Shown here in pieces: positions 8,969 through 17,837 of a stretch of DNA of 64,000 nucleotides. Every line of letters begins with the position of its first letter. The first letter of the stretch is position 1. This DNA is from Clostridia bacterium (lineage in GTDB: Bacteria > Bacillota > Clostridia > Oscillospirales > Acutalibacteraceae), in the NCBI GenBank assembly GCA_017937865.1, contig JAGBCU010000062.1:21746-85745 (forward strand). Reading direction: 5' to 3'. Under the pieces are notes generated by a model that saw nothing but the letters and a program-made list of their open reading frames with translations, was not told the origin of the DNA and searched no databases. Made by a program: the position numbers and the translations under genes.

Positions 8969-11398
8969 ATGTCAGATACTATTTTACAAAAAAGAGCATT
9001 ACCCGTACTTGCTCTGAGAAATTTAGTTGTTTTTCCTGACCAGACAGTTTGTTTTGAGGTAGGAAGATTTAAATCAATAAGAGCTATAAGGTCTGCCGTT
9101 GATACAACCGACAGACAGCTTTTTCTTGTCACTCAAAAGGATGCAACTGTTGAAGATCCGAAGGTTTCAGAATTATATGATATCGGCGTTGTAGCCGAAA
9201 TCAAACAGATTTCGGGCGACGGTAACAGATTTGAAATCGTTGTTGAAGGTCTTTACAGAGCGAGAATGGTTGAGGTGTTGCGTGAAAAAGCAAGTCTTCG
9301 CGGTGTAATAGAGCAGGTTGAAGAAATTCAGCCTGATGATAAGGATTTAAATACAGTTGCAACACTCCGTCTTTTAAAAGAGAGGGTAGATGCTTACGTT
9401 AACGTTAGTCCCCGTATTGCTCCTGAAATTTTTCTTTCAGTTTTAGAGGAGTCGGATATTGCCGCTGCAACCGATGACGTTGCAGGTCATTTTCATCTTC
9501 AGGTAGAGGATAAACAAAAGCTTTTATCAGAGCTTAACGTTTTAACACGTGCAGAAAAGCTTTGTTCAATTCTTTCAAGAGAAACTGAAATTCTTGAAAT
9601 TGAAACTCAAATCAATGAAAAAGTTCAGGAAAGAATGGATAAGCATCAAAGAGAATATTATCTTCGTGAGCAGATAAAGGTTGCCTCTAATGAGCTCGGT
9701 GAAGATGATTCTCCTGTTGCTGAAGCGGATAAATATAAAGAAAAAATCAAGGCACTTCCTATTGATGATAGGTCAAGAAAACGTCTTCTTGATGAGTGTG
9801 ACAGATTTATAAAAACAACTCCGGGTAGCCCTGAAGCAAACGTTGCAAGAACTTATCTTGAAAGAGTTGTTTCTCTTCCTTGGGGTGTTTTAACTGAGGA
9901 TAATCTTGACGTTCAAGGTGCGAGAAAAATCCTTGAGAAAGACCATTACGGTTTAGAAGAAGTAAAAGAAAGAATTCTTGAGCTTATAGCTGTTAAAAAG
10001 CTTGCCCCCGATGCTAAAGCACAGATTTTGTGCCTTGTTGGCCCACCGGGTGTCGGTAAAACCTCTATAGCCTGTTCTCTTGCTGAGGCTATGGGCAGAA
10101 AGTATGTCCGTATATCTTTAGGCGGTGTCCATGATGAAGCTGAGATAAGAGGTCATAGACGTACTTACATAGGCTCAATGCCGGGTAGAATAATTACAGC
10201 AATTGAGCAGGCAGGAACGTCTAATCCTCTTGTGCTTCTTGATGAAATAGATAAGCTGGGCAGTGATTATAAGGGTGACCCGTCATCCGCACTTCTTGAA
10301 GTGCTTGACGGTGAACAAAACAGCACTTTTACAGACCACTATATTGACGTGCCTTTTGATTTAAGTAAGGTTTTATTTATTACAACTGCTAATGACCCGT
10401 CGCAGATTCCCGGTCCTCTTTATGACCGTATGGAAATAATCGAGCTTTATAGCTATACCGCTGAAGATAAATTCAGTATAGCGAAGAAATATCTTATACC
10501 GAAGCAAATTAAAAACTTTGGTATGAACAGTAAAATGCTTCGTTTTACTGATGCCGCAATAAGAGCTTTGATTGCTGATTATACAAAAGAAGCAGGCGTA
10601 AGAACGCTTGACAGAACTATTACAAAAATAATCAGAAAGGTTGCCGTTAAATTTGCAGATGGCTTTGAAGGAAAATTTACAGTTTCTCCATCAAATTTAG
10701 AAGAGCTTTTAGGTGCACCTAAATATAAAACTGCAAAGCTTGATTTTGAAGAAATGATAGGTGCTGCTAACGGTCTTGCCTGGACTTCAGTTGGCGGCGA
10801 AATGATGCAGATTGAAGTAGCAGTGCTTGAGGGTAGCGGTAAGCTTGAGCTTACAGGCTCACTCGGTGACGTTATGAAGGAATCTGCAAAAGCTGCTATC
10901 AGCTTTATAAGAAGCCGATGTGAAAAGCTTGGTATTGATTCTGATTTTTATAAAAATAAGGATATACATATCCACGTTCCCGAAGGTGCAGTACCTAAAG
11001 ACGGGCCTTCTGCAGGTGTTACAATTACAACAGCTCTCGTTTCTGCGCTTACAGAAACTCCTGTTAACAAATCTGTTGCAATGACAGGTGAGATTACCTT
11101 AAGAGGTAAGGTTCTTCCTATAGGTGGCTTGAGAGAAAAGTCGACTGCCGCTTTTAAAAACGGAATGAAAGCAGTATTGATACCTGAGGGTAATAAAGCA
11201 GACCTTGATAAGGTTAACGATACAGTAAAAAATGCAATAGAGTTTATACCTGTTTCAAATCTTGACGAAGTTCTTTCAATTTCTTTGGTTAATAAAGGCA
11301 AAAAAAGAGTTGACAAGATAAACAATATATCAAAAAAGAACATTAATGAAAATATTACTGATACAAAAACTAACGGTGTTTACTGTAAGGAGATTTAA
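8969..11398 (+). CDS. lon: ATP-dependent protease Lon (LonA)
   Basis: Lon is a cytosolic AAA+ protease that removes damaged and regulatory proteins. Domains in order are the N-terminal LAN substrate domain (about 10-200), a coiled-coil linker, an AAA+ module with Walker A GPPGVGKT (358-365) and Walker B LVLLDEID, and the protease domain with the Ser681-Lys724 dyad (PKDGPSAG and GGLREK). The last 35 residues are a Lys/Asn-rich tail of lower conservation. The ATG follows GGAG at 8961. The gene sits two bases before engB, and the lon-engB pairing is conserved in Firmicutes. Confidence 0.97.
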   Translation: MSDTILQKRALPVLALRNLVVFPDQTVCFEVGRFKSIRAIRSAVDTTDRQLFLVTQKDATVEDPKVSELYDIGVVAEIKQISGDGNRFEIVVEGLYRARMVEVLREKASLRGVIEQVEEIQPDDKDLNTVATLRLLKERVDAYVNVSPRIAPEIFLSVLEESDIAAATDDVAGHFHLQVEDKQKLLSELNVLTRAEKLCSILSRETEILEIETQINEKVQERMDKHQREYYLREQIKVASNELGEDDSPVAEADKYKEKIKALPIDDRSRKRLLDECDRFIKTTPGSPEANVARTYLERVVSLPWGVLTEDNLDVQGARKILEKDHYGLEEVKERILELIAVKKLAPDAKAQILCLVGPPGVGKTSIACSLAEAMGRKYVRISLGGVHDEAEIRGHRRTYIGSMPGRIITAIEQAGTSNPLVLLDEIDKLGSDYKGDPSSALLEVLDGEQNSTFTDHYIDVPFDLSKVLFITTANDPSQIPGPLYDRMEIIELYSYTAEDKFSIAKKYLIPKQIKNFGMNSKMLRFTDAAIRALIADYTKEAGVRTLDRTITKIIRKVAVKFADGFEGKFTVSPSNLEELLGAPKYKTAKLDFEEMIGAANGLAWTSVGGEMMQIEVAVLEGSGKLELTGSLGDVMKESAKAAISFIRSRCEKLGIDSDFYKNKDIHIHVPEGAVPKDGPSAGVTITTALVSALTETPVNKSVAMTGEITLRGKVLPIGGLREKSTAAFKNGMKAVLIPEGNKADLDKVNDTVKNAIEFIPVSNLDEVLSISLVNKGKKRVDKINNISKKNINENITDTKTNGVYCKEI

Positions 11399-11400
11399 GT

Positions 11401-11982
11401 ATGAATTACAATAAGGTTGAATTTGAAGCGGCTTTCGGTACTTTAAAGCAAATCCCCGAGTCAGACTTACCCGAAATCGTTTTTGCAGGTCGTTCAAACG
11501 TTGGTAAATCATCAATGCTTAACCGCCTTTTTAACAGGAAAAATCTTGCAAGAGTATCATCAATGCCCGGTAAAACTATAACCATTAACTTTTTTAAGGT
11601 TGAAAATGTTAGAATAGTTGACCTTCCCGGATACGGCTATGCTAAAGTAGCAAAGGGTGAGAAACGTAGGTGGGCTGAAATGATGGAGGGTTATTTCCAA
11701 TCACCACGAAATATAAAACTCGTTGTTCAGCTTGTTGATATGCGTCATAAACCATCAGAGGATGATTACGTTATGATGCGTTTTCTTCAAGATGCAGGAT
11801 TACCCTTTATCGTTGCTGCTACAAAGTCTGACAAGCTCAATAAAACTCAATATAATGAACGTAAAAACGCTTTAAAAGAAGAGTTAAAGGAGTTTGGCGA
11901 AGATTTAATTATAATTCCGTTTTCATCTGAAAAAGGTGAAGGCACGGACCTTCTTAAAGCCGAAATTGAAAAGGTTTTATAA
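11401..11982 (+). CDS. engB: Ribosome biogenesis GTP-binding protein EngB (YsxC/YihA)
   Basis: EngB is an essential small GTPase for assembly of the large ribosomal subunit. The 193-residue protein has G1 GRSNVGKSS (30-38), the conserved SMPGKT switch, G3 DLPGYG, G4 TKSDK and G5 FSSEKGEG. AAGGAG precedes the ATG, which lies two bases after lon, so the genes are an operon. Transcription ends at a strong two-way terminator shared with the convergent lepA operon. Confidence 0.97.
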   Translation: MNYNKVEFEAAFGTLKQIPESDLPEIVFAGRSNVGKSSMLNRLFNRKNLARVSSMPGKTITINFFKVENVRIVDLPGYGYAKVAKGEKRRWAEMMEGYFQSPRNIKLVVQLVDMRHKPSEDDYVMMRFLQDAGLPFIVAATKSDKLNKTQYNERKNALKEELKEFGEDLIIIPFSSEKGEGTDLLKAEIEKVL

Positions 11983-11997
11983 AATAACGATGCAAAG

Positions 11998-12039
11998 AAA
12001 AACACTTGTGAATCCCGAAAGGGAAACACAAGTGTTTTT
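11998..12039. terminator. Bidirectional terminator between engB and lepA
   Basis: Arms 11998-12010 and 12027-12039 are perfect over 13 bases, with an A-run on the left and a T-run on the right. A second small stem TCCC-GAAA-GGGA lies in the loop. It can end both the engB (+) and lepA (-) transcripts. Confidence 0.92.
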
Positions 12040-12047
12040 TACTTTTA

Positions 12048-13862
12048 TTAATCGTCATCAAGCTTGAGGATAGCCATAAATGCTTCCTGAGGTACTTCAA
12101 CAGTACCGAATGAACGCATTCTCTTTTTACCCTCTTTTTGCTTTTCAAGAAGCTTTTTCTTACGGGTAATATCACCGCCGTAGCATTTTGCAAGAACGTC
12201 TTTTCTCATAGCCTTAACAGTTTCTCTTGCAATAACCTTACCGCCGATAGCAATCTGAATGGGGATTTCAAACATCTGTCTGGGAATGTTATCTTTAAGC
12301 TTTTCTGCAATACGTCTTGCCCTTGAATAAGCTTTATCAGAGTGAACTATAAATGAAAGGGCGTCAACAATATCACCGTTAAGCAAAACATCAAGCTTAA
12401 CAAGGTTAGAACGCTTGTAATCTGCAATTACATAGTCAAGTGAAGCGTAACCCCTTGTTCTTGACTTCAGAGCATCAAAGAAGTCGTAAATAATTTCGTT
12501 CAAGGGTAAATCATATTTGATTTCAACACGGTCACCTGAAATATAGTCCATATTTTTAAAAGTACCGCGTCTTTCCTGACATAATTCCATTACAGAGCCT
12601 ACGTATTCAGTAGGTGCGTATATATGAGCATCTGCAACGGGCTCTTCGCTGAAATCGATATTTGCAGGGTCGGGATAATGAGTTGGGTTGTCAATTTCTA
12701 AAACTTCACCGTTTGTAAGGTGTATTTTATAAACAACGCTCGGAACAGTTGTAACAAGGTCTAAATCGTACTCTCTTTCAAGTCTTTCCTGAATGATTTC
12801 AAGATGTAAAAGACCAAGGAAGCCACAACGGAAGCCGAAGCCTAAAGCACCTGAGGTTTCAGGCTCGTATGAAAGGGAAGCATCATTTAACTGTAGCTTT
12901 TCAAGTGCTTCGTGGAGATTTTCGTAGTCTGCACCGTCAGCAGGGTAAATACCGCAATAAACCATAGGTGTAGCTTTTCTGTAACCGGGAAGAGGCTCGC
13001 TTGCAGGGTTATCAGCAAGAGTTACGGTATCACCGACAACAGCATCACGAACAGTTTTAATTGAAGCGGTGATATAACCAACCTCGCCCGAACAAAGCTT
13101 GTTGCAAGGCTTAAGTGATGTTGCCTTCATCGTACCGACCTCAACAACTGTAAATTCAGCACCTGTTGCCATCATCTTCATTGTGTCACCGGGTTTAATT
13201 GTGCCGTCAACAACTCTGACGTAAACGATAACACCTTTGTAGTTATCGTAAACAGAGTCAAATATCAAAGCCTTTAAGGGAGCATCGTCGTCACCCTCGG
13301 GGCAGGGTACAAGCTCAACGATTTGCTCAAGCACCTCTTCAACGTTTTGACCTGTTTTAGCGGAAACTCTCGGTGCAGTATCGCAAGGTATACCTATAAT
13401 TTCTTCAACGTCTGCTGAAACTCTGTCAGGGTCAGCAGAGGGAAGGTCGATTTTATTAATAACGGGTACGATTTCAAGATTGTGGTCTAACGCAAGGTAG
13501 GTGTTTGCCAAGGTCTGCGCCTCAATACCCTGAGAAGCGTCAACAATAAGTATAGCACCCTCGCAAGCGGCAAGTGACCTTGAAACCTCGTAGTTAAAGT
13601 CAACGTGACCGGGAGTATCAATTAAATTAAGCTGATAAGCCTCACCGTTTTTAGCAGTGTAATCAAGCCTTACGGCGTGAGCCTTAATTGTAATTCCTCT
13701 TTCTTTTTCAAGATCCATATCGTCAAGAATCTGTGCGGACATATCTCTTTTAGCGACGGTATCCGTTAATTCAAGTAAGCGGTCTGCTAATGTAGATTTA
13801 CCGTGGTCGATATGAGCAATGATAGAGAAATTTCGTATATTTTCTTTCTTTACTCGGGCCAT
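12048..13862 (-). CDS. lepA: Elongation factor 4 (LepA)
   Basis: LepA is a translational GTPase that binds stalled or mis-translocated ribosomes. The 604-residue product has G1 AHIDHGKST (16-24), the RGITIKA switch, [17 protein letters not shown]-like domains II, III and V, and the LepA-specific C-terminal domain (about 490-604) with [21 protein letters not shown] good AAAGGA site lies 8 bases before the ATG. It is the last gene of a leftward group after obgE and mrnC. Confidence 0.97.
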   Translation of the reverse strand: MARVKKENIRNFSIIAHIDHGKSTLADRLLELTDTVAKRDMSAQILDDMDLEKERGITIKAHAVRLDYTAKNGEAYQLNLIDTPGHVDFNYEVSRSLAACEGAILIVDASQGIEAQTLANTYLALDHNLEIVPVINKIDLPSADPDRVSADVEEIIGIPCDTAPRVSAKTGQNVEEVLEQIVELVPCPEGDDDAPLKALIFDSVYDNYKGVIVYVRVVDGTIKPGDTMKMMATGAEFTVVEVGTMKATSLKPCNKLCSGEVGYITASIKTVRDAVVGDTVTLADNPASEPLPGYRKATPMVYCGIYPADGADYENLHEALEKLQLNDASLSYEPETSGALGFGFRCGFLGLLHLEIIQERLEREYDLDLVTTVPSVVYKIHLTNGEVLEIDNPTHYPDPANIDFSEEPVADAHIYAPTEYVGSVMELCQERRGTFKNMDYISGDRVEIKYDLPLNEIIYDFFDALKSRTRGYASLDYVIADYKRSNLVKLDVLLNGDIVDALSFIVHSDKAYSRARRIAEKLKDNIPRQMFEIPIQIAIGGKVIARETVKAMRKDVLAKCYGGDITRKKKLLEKQKEGKKRMRSFGTVEVPQEAFMAILKLDDD

Positions 13863-13883
13863 ATTTATTCCTTTCTGCAGAAA

Positions 13884-14324
13884 TTAATCATTGTTTTCTG
13901 TATGATATTTGTATGTAGATAAACGGAATAGCTCGTTTATTCTTGCGGTTTCACCGCATAAATAAAGATATCCGTATAAAGCCTCAAGACCTGTTGCATA
14001 TCTGTAATCGACAGCATCTTGGTTTTTAGGTGAGTGACTGCTGTGAGCATTTCTGCCACGTTTAAAAACAGCCTCTTCGTTTTCGTTTAAAAAGGGGAGT
14101 AACTCCCTTATCATTTGTGCCTGAAAGGCAGCGTTAACGTATTTTATTGATTGCTTGTGAAGCTTGCCGGTGGGCTTGTTTTCTTCAAAAGAGAGCATTT
14201 GCCTTACAAGTAAGCTGTAAACTGCATCACCCAAAAAAGCAAGAGTTAAAGGACTATACATTCGCGCTTTGCTTTCGGGCATAACTTCATCAAGAAATAT
14301 TTTAAAATCTTCTTTAGGGGACAT
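13884..14324 (-). CDS. mrnC: Mini-ribonuclease III
   Basis: MrnC is a Firmicute RNase III relative that has only the catalytic domain and matures 23S rRNA ends. The product has the MrnC-type LAFLGDAVYSLLVR helix with the catalytic acidic residues, and later SHSPKNQDAVDYRYATGLEALYGYLYL. There is no double-stranded-RNA-binding domain. The ATG at 14324 is chosen, giving 146 residues, because TTGGAG lies 7 bases upstream; an earlier ATG at 14342 has no such site. The start overlaps the end of obgE by 11 bases, which implies translational coupling. Confidence 0.9.
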   Translation of the reverse strand: MSPKEDFKIFLDEVMPESKARMYSPLTLAFLGDAVYSLLVRQMLSFEENKPTGKLHKQSIKYVNAAFQAQMIRELLPFLNENEEAVFKRGRNAHSSHSPKNQDAVDYRYATGLEALYGYLYLCGETARINELFRLSTYKYHTENND

Positions 14325-15585
14325 AGTCAAACTCCAAATCATAAATACTAACAGTATCTCCCTCGGTAATTCCGCGGTCTATAAGACTTTGAATAATACC
14401 GCTTGTCTGTAAAACGTTTTGGAAATACTGCAATGATTCATAGTCGTTTAAATCCGTTTTCATAAGAATCTTTGCAAGCCATTCAGCCTCAACGATAAAT
14501 ACGTCACCCTCAACGCGTATCTTATAATCCCGTTTTGCAGTTTTGAGTATATCTTTTGGTGTGATTTCTTGTTTTTCGTAAATCTTAACGGGTGGAAGCT
14601 TCTGAAGCTCTGCCGCAACCGCGTTTATGAGCTCCTGTGTGCCTTCTGCGATTGGTGCAATAATTTCGTAATATTGAAGACCTTTATCACATATATATTT
14701 TCTGAACTCTTCTCTTTGCTCGTCTGTTGCAAGGTCGATTTTGTTACCGGCAACAATTTGAGGATATCTCGTAAGCTCTTCATTGTATTTTGCAAGCTCA
14801 CTGTTAATTGCTTCAAAATCTTCAATAGGGTTTCTGCCCTCGCTACCTGCAACGTCAACAACGTGAACAAGAAGTCTGCAACGTTCTATATGACGTAAGA
14901 ATTCGTGACCTAAACCGATGCCGTCGCTTGCACCCTCAATAATACCGGGAATATCAGCCATCACGAAGCTGCTTTCAGGCCCCATCCTTACAACACCGGG
15001 AACGGGGATGAGAGTAGTAAAATGATAGTCAGCTATAATAGGCTTCGCTTCACTTACTACGGAAATCAGAGTAGATTTACCAACATTCGGGAAACCGATA
15101 AGACCAACGTCAGCTAATAACTTTAATTCGAGTGTAACGTCCCATTCTTCACCTGGGGCACCGTCTTTTGCAAAGCGGGGTACTTGCCTTGTAGCAGTAG
15201 CAAAATGAGGGTTACCCCAACCGCCTTTACCGCCTTTAGCTGCAATAAAGGTTTCCTCTTCGCTCATATCAGCCATAACGAAGCCTGTTTCGTTTTCTTT
15301 AATAACAGTACCTCTTGGTACTTTAATTATTAAATCCTCGCCACGCTTACCGTTACAACGTGAACCACGTCCGTTTTCGCCGTTTTGAGCTTTGTATTTC
15401 CTTTTGTATCGGAAATCGGAAAGAGTAGAGAGGTTATCGTCAACCTGGAAAACTATATTTCCGCCTCTGCCACCGTCACCGCCGTCGGGACCGCCTGCAT
15501 TAACAAACTTTTCTCTGTGAAAAGCTACTGCACCGTTTCCGCCGTTACCGGCAATAATTTTTATTTTCGCTTTATCAACAAACAT
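14314..15585 (-). CDS. obgE: GTPase ObgE/CgtA
   Basis: Obg is an essential GTPase that couples 50S assembly to the stringent response. The 423-residue product has the glycine-rich Obg fold (about 1-158, with GGDGGRGGN and GKRGEDL), a GTPase domain with G1 GFPNVGKST (164-172), DIPGIIEGASDG and GNKID, and a C-terminal OCT domain (about 345-423) found in Gram-positive Obg. It is the first gene of the leftward obgE-mrnC-lepA group. A -10-like TATAAT on the minus strand (15629-15624) lies upstream without a clear -35. Confidence 0.97.
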   Translation of the reverse strand: MFVDKAKIKIIAGNGGNGAVAFHREKFVNAGGPDGGDGGRGGNIVFQVDDNLSTLSDFRYKRKYKAQNGENGRGSRCNGKRGEDLIIKVPRGTVIKENETGFVMADMSEEETFIAAKGGKGGWGNPHFATATRQVPRFAKDGAPGEEWDVTLELKLLADVGLIGFPNVGKSTLISVVSEAKPIIADYHFTTLIPVPGVVRMGPESSFVMADIPGIIEGASDGIGLGHEFLRHIERCRLLVHVVDVAGSEGRNPIEDFEAINSELAKYNEELTRYPQIVAGNKIDLATDEQREEFRKYICDKGLQYYEIIAPIAEGTQELINAVAAELQKLPPVKIYEKQEITPKDILKTAKRDYKIRVEGDVFIVEAEWLAKILMKTDLNDYESLQYFQNVLQTSGIIQSLIDRGITEGDTVSIYDLEFDYVP

Positions 15586-15859
15586 AATTAATCGTCCTTA
15601 TTGATTTTTGATATATTCAATTTATTATACTATATTATTTAAAAAATATAAATACCTTATTTAAAAAATAATAAAAAAGTATTTTTTAGATTGAATTCAC
15701 TTTTTTTGTAGAACAAATATCGAACATTGAACGAACAAAGTCTATTATGTAATTGATATTTAAGTCAATAAAATTTACTAAATTTCTATAAAAAACACGA
15801 AAAAACGGCAAAATGCTCTTGAAAGACCGTAAAAAAGGACTACAAAACAGTAAAAAATA
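15586..15859. other. AT-rich intergenic region with GAAC clusters
   Basis: No gene was seen between obgE and the promoter at 15871. The left part is AT-rich and may hold the obgE promoter (minus-strand TATAAT at 15629-15624). GAAC tetramers stand at 15711, 15722, 15729 and 15733 on the plus strand. The 18-base word 15711-15728 returns in inverted orientation at 15914-15931 with three mismatches, all in its 4-base spacer. Confidence 0.6.
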
Positions 15860-15871
15860 GAACATTTGTGT
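15860..15871 (+). promoter_or_regulatory. LexA-like box 1
   Basis: GAACATTTGTGT differs in one position from the clostridial LexA pattern GAAC-N4-GTTT. It abuts the -35 box of the promoter at 15871. Confidence 0.45.
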
Positions 15872-15898
15872 TGACTTTTGGAAAAATGGTGCTATAAT
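15871..15898 (+). promoter_or_regulatory. Sigma-A promoter of the small membrane protein gene
   Basis: TTGACT (15871-15876), a 16-base spacer ending in TGC, and TATAAT (15893-15898) form a strong extended -10 promoter. It is flanked by LexA-like boxes. Confidence 0.85.
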
Positions 15899-15908
15899 TA
15901 AATCACAA

Positions 15909-15920
15909 AAACAAATGTTC
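15909..15920 (-). promoter_or_regulatory. LexA-like box 2
   Basis: On the minus strand this reads GAACATTTGTTT, an exact match to GAAC-N4-GTTT and a 12/14 match in context to the Bacillus SOS box CGAACRNRYGTTYG. It covers the predicted transcription start, a good position for repression. Confidence 0.6.
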
Positions 15921-15943
15921 GTGTTTTGTTCGGAGGTATTATT

Positions 15944-16222
15944 ATGACATTATTTTCAATTATAAAAGTTGTTTTAGAATTATCAGCAATTGCTCTTCTT
16001 TGCTACGGTGTTTACCGTGAAAAAGATTTGATTAAGTTTGAAAGAAAAGTATTCAAATATATAAAAGCATTTGTTCTTTCATGTGCTTACAGCATCAGAG
16101 ATAAATTTCAGGGCGAGAAGAAAACCGATAATGTAATATCAGTTGATACATCTGCTTATGAAGAAATGCTTGTTTCTTTAAATAAAGCTTCAAATGTTTA
16201 CGATATCAGAATCGCATCTTGA
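15944..16222 (+). CDS. Small single-pass membrane protein, candidate SOS-regulated gene
   Basis: The 92-residue protein has one N-terminal hydrophobic helix (about 3-24), then a basic amphipathic stretch (KFERKVFKYIKAF) and a polar tail. I do not recognise a family. CGGAGG (15931-15936) lies 7 bases before the ATG at 15944, which is preferred over an upstream ATG at 15926 that lacks a site. It stands alone, with a strong promoter flanked by LexA-like boxes. Small membrane proteins under LexA control in other bacteria (SidA, YneA) delay cell division, so that role is possible, but it is inferred from context and not from sequence similarity. Confidence 0.75.
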   Translation: MTLFSIIKVVLELSAIALLCYGVYREKDLIKFERKVFKYIKAFVLSCAYSIRDKFQGEKKTDNVISVDTSAYEEMLVSLNKASNVYDIRIAS

Positions 16223-16285
16223 TTTTTTGAATACTTTAATCATTAATTACATATAAGTTTAAAGGTCTCTTAGGGTGACTGCTTA

Positions 16286-16314
16286 TTGACTGTTAAAAAG
16301 AGTGATAGTATAAT
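16286..16314 (+). promoter_or_regulatory. Sigma-A promoter of nnrD
   Basis: TTGACT (16286-16291), a 17-base spacer and TATAAT (16309-16314). It lies about 70 bases before the nnrD start. Confidence 0.82.
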
Positions 16315-16384
16315 TAAGGAAGTACTCTTCTTGTTGGTGATGATTTTTTAAGTTTTACCGACTATATCCGATGGGAGTGGTTTT

Positions 16385-17293
16385 TTGATTAACAAATTAT
16401 CTCTTGATGTAAACGGTGCTAAGAAGCTGCTACCTGAAAGAGACCTTTTTTCTAATAAAGGTAGCTTTGGTAAGGTGCTTTTGATTTGTGGCAGTAAAAA
16501 TATGGTTGGTTGTTGTTATCTTGCAACAATTGGTGCCTTAAGAAGCGGTGCAGGTCTTGTAACGTTAGCTTTTCCCGATTGCCTTTATATCCCACTTACT
16601 TCACGTCTTACTGAAAACCTCTTCTTACCGCTTTCTTGCAATGAAAACGGCTTTATATCAAAAGAAAACACTACTTTACTTATTAAAGCAGTTAATGAAT
16701 CAGAGGTTGTTATGTTAGGCTGTGGAATCGGTGTAACCGATGATACAAAAGCCGTTGTTAAAGATATTATTCTTAACTCAAAAACGCCCTTGATTTTAGA
16801 TGCTGATGCTCTGAATTGTATTGCAGACTCCGTAGACATTTTATCAAAAGCCAAGTGTGATATTTTACTTACACCTCATCCTGGAGAAATGAGCAGGCTT
16901 TGCGGTAAAACCGTTTCCGAAATTCAGGAAGACAGAGAAAGCACTGCAATTGAGTTTTGCAACAAATATAAGGTTAATTTGCTTTTAAAGGGTCACGAAA
17001 CTGTTATCTGCAATAAAGAGTGTACCGATATTTATATAAATAAAACAGGTAATACAGGACTTTCCAAGGGAGGAGCAGGGGATTTACTTTCAGGTATTGT
17101 TTCAGGTCTTTTTCCCTCCATGAAAAAGGCGGGGGAATCATTGTTTTCTTCTGCTGCTTTGGGTGCGTTTATTCACGGCTTAACCTCTGATTTTTTAAAG
17201 GAGGATTTCTCCGAATACTCAATGCTTCCAACTGATTGTGCCGATGCTTTACCCGAAGTCTTTTCATTTTTGAGTAATTATATTGAGGATTAA
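16385..17293 (+). CDS. nnrD: ADP/ATP-dependent NAD(P)H-hydrate dehydratase
   Basis: NnrD repairs hydrated NAD(P)H by dehydration coupled to nucleotide hydrolysis. The 302-residue protein has the ribokinase-like fold of the YjeF C-terminal domain: KGSFGKVLLICGS, AGLVTLA, GCGIGV, LDADALNC, TPHPGEMSRL, LKGHETVI and the catalytic GNTGLSKGGAGDLLSG. The N-terminal epimerase domain found in fused YjeF proteins is absent, so the epimerase must be encoded elsewhere. The TTG start is supported by GGGAG about 8 bases upstream. The next gene overlaps its end. Confidence 0.9.
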   Translation: MINKLSLDVNGAKKLLPERDLFSNKGSFGKVLLICGSKNMVGCCYLATIGALRSGAGLVTLAFPDCLYIPLTSRLTENLFLPLSCNENGFISKENTTLLIKAVNESEVVMLGCGIGVTDDTKAVVKDIILNSKTPLILDADALNCIADSVDILSKAKCDILLTPHPGEMSRLCGKTVSEIQEDRESTAIEFCNKYKVNLLLKGHETVICNKECTDIYINKTGNTGLSKGGAGDLLSGIVSGLFPSMKKAGESLFSSAALGAFIHGLTSDFLKEDFSEYSMLPTDCADALPEVFSFLSNYIED

Positions 17294-17768
17294 ATATATA
17301 TTTGTTGCCTTTTGTTTTACATTGCTTTGTCTTACATCTTCTTGTAATACAAGTTTTTCAAACGGCAAATATCCGGAAGTCGATTTTTCAAAAGAAGTTA
17401 AAATCAATGTTGAGTATAATTTTGAAGTCTTTGATGCCTTAATAGGTTATCAGAATGGTTGTCTTAATTTCAGATATTGTGATAATTGCGGTACAATCAG
17501 CGGTACAGAGGTTACGATTAATACTGCTGAATACGAAATTCTTGGCGATGAAATAGAGTTCAAAGGAAATATCAATAATCTTAACGACAATTTTTTACCG
17601 CTGATTGTATATAAAATGCTTTCTGATAGTAACGGAATTATAAAAACTCAAATGTATGACGATAAAAAAGATTGTTATTATTTTGAAGAAAGTGTTTTAT
17701 CGAAGTTCTTAAGACTTGAAATATATGAGAATAACGGAAAATCATCATACGTTTTAATAATTACTTGA
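17283..17768 (+). CDS. Small lipoprotein of unknown function
   Basis: The protein has a lipoprotein signal peptide with lipobox LTSSC (Cys at residue 21) and an extracytoplasmic domain of about 140 residues rich in beta-forming residues. I recognise no family. The TTG start overlaps the last 11 bases of nnrD, which suggests translational coupling, although no good Shine-Dalgarno is visible. It has no obvious functional link to nnrD. Confidence 0.7.
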   Translation: MRIKYIFVAFCFTLLCLTSSCNTSFSNGKYPEVDFSKEVKINVEYNFEVFDALIGYQNGCLNFRYCDNCGTISGTEVTINTAEYEILGDEIEFKGNINNLNDNFLPLIVYKMLSDSNGIIKTQMYDDKKDCYYFEESVLSKFLRLEIYENNGKSSYVLIIT

Positions 17769-17782
17769 AAATAGATAAAAAG

Positions 17783-17813
17783 CATCCCATCTTCATTGTG
17801 TGAAGATGGGATG
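17783..17813. terminator. Terminator between convergent genes (lipoprotein and nagB)
   Basis: Arms 17783-17795 and 17801-17813 are perfect over 13 bases with a 5-base loop. The T-rich side faces the minus strand, so it mainly ends nagB and may also serve the plus-strand genes. Confidence 0.85.
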
Positions 17814-17837
17814 AACTTATATACTTAAATTTATAAA

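Noticed and set aside
12138..12326. Plus-strand open frame inside lepA
   Set aside because: Antisense shadow with no start context.
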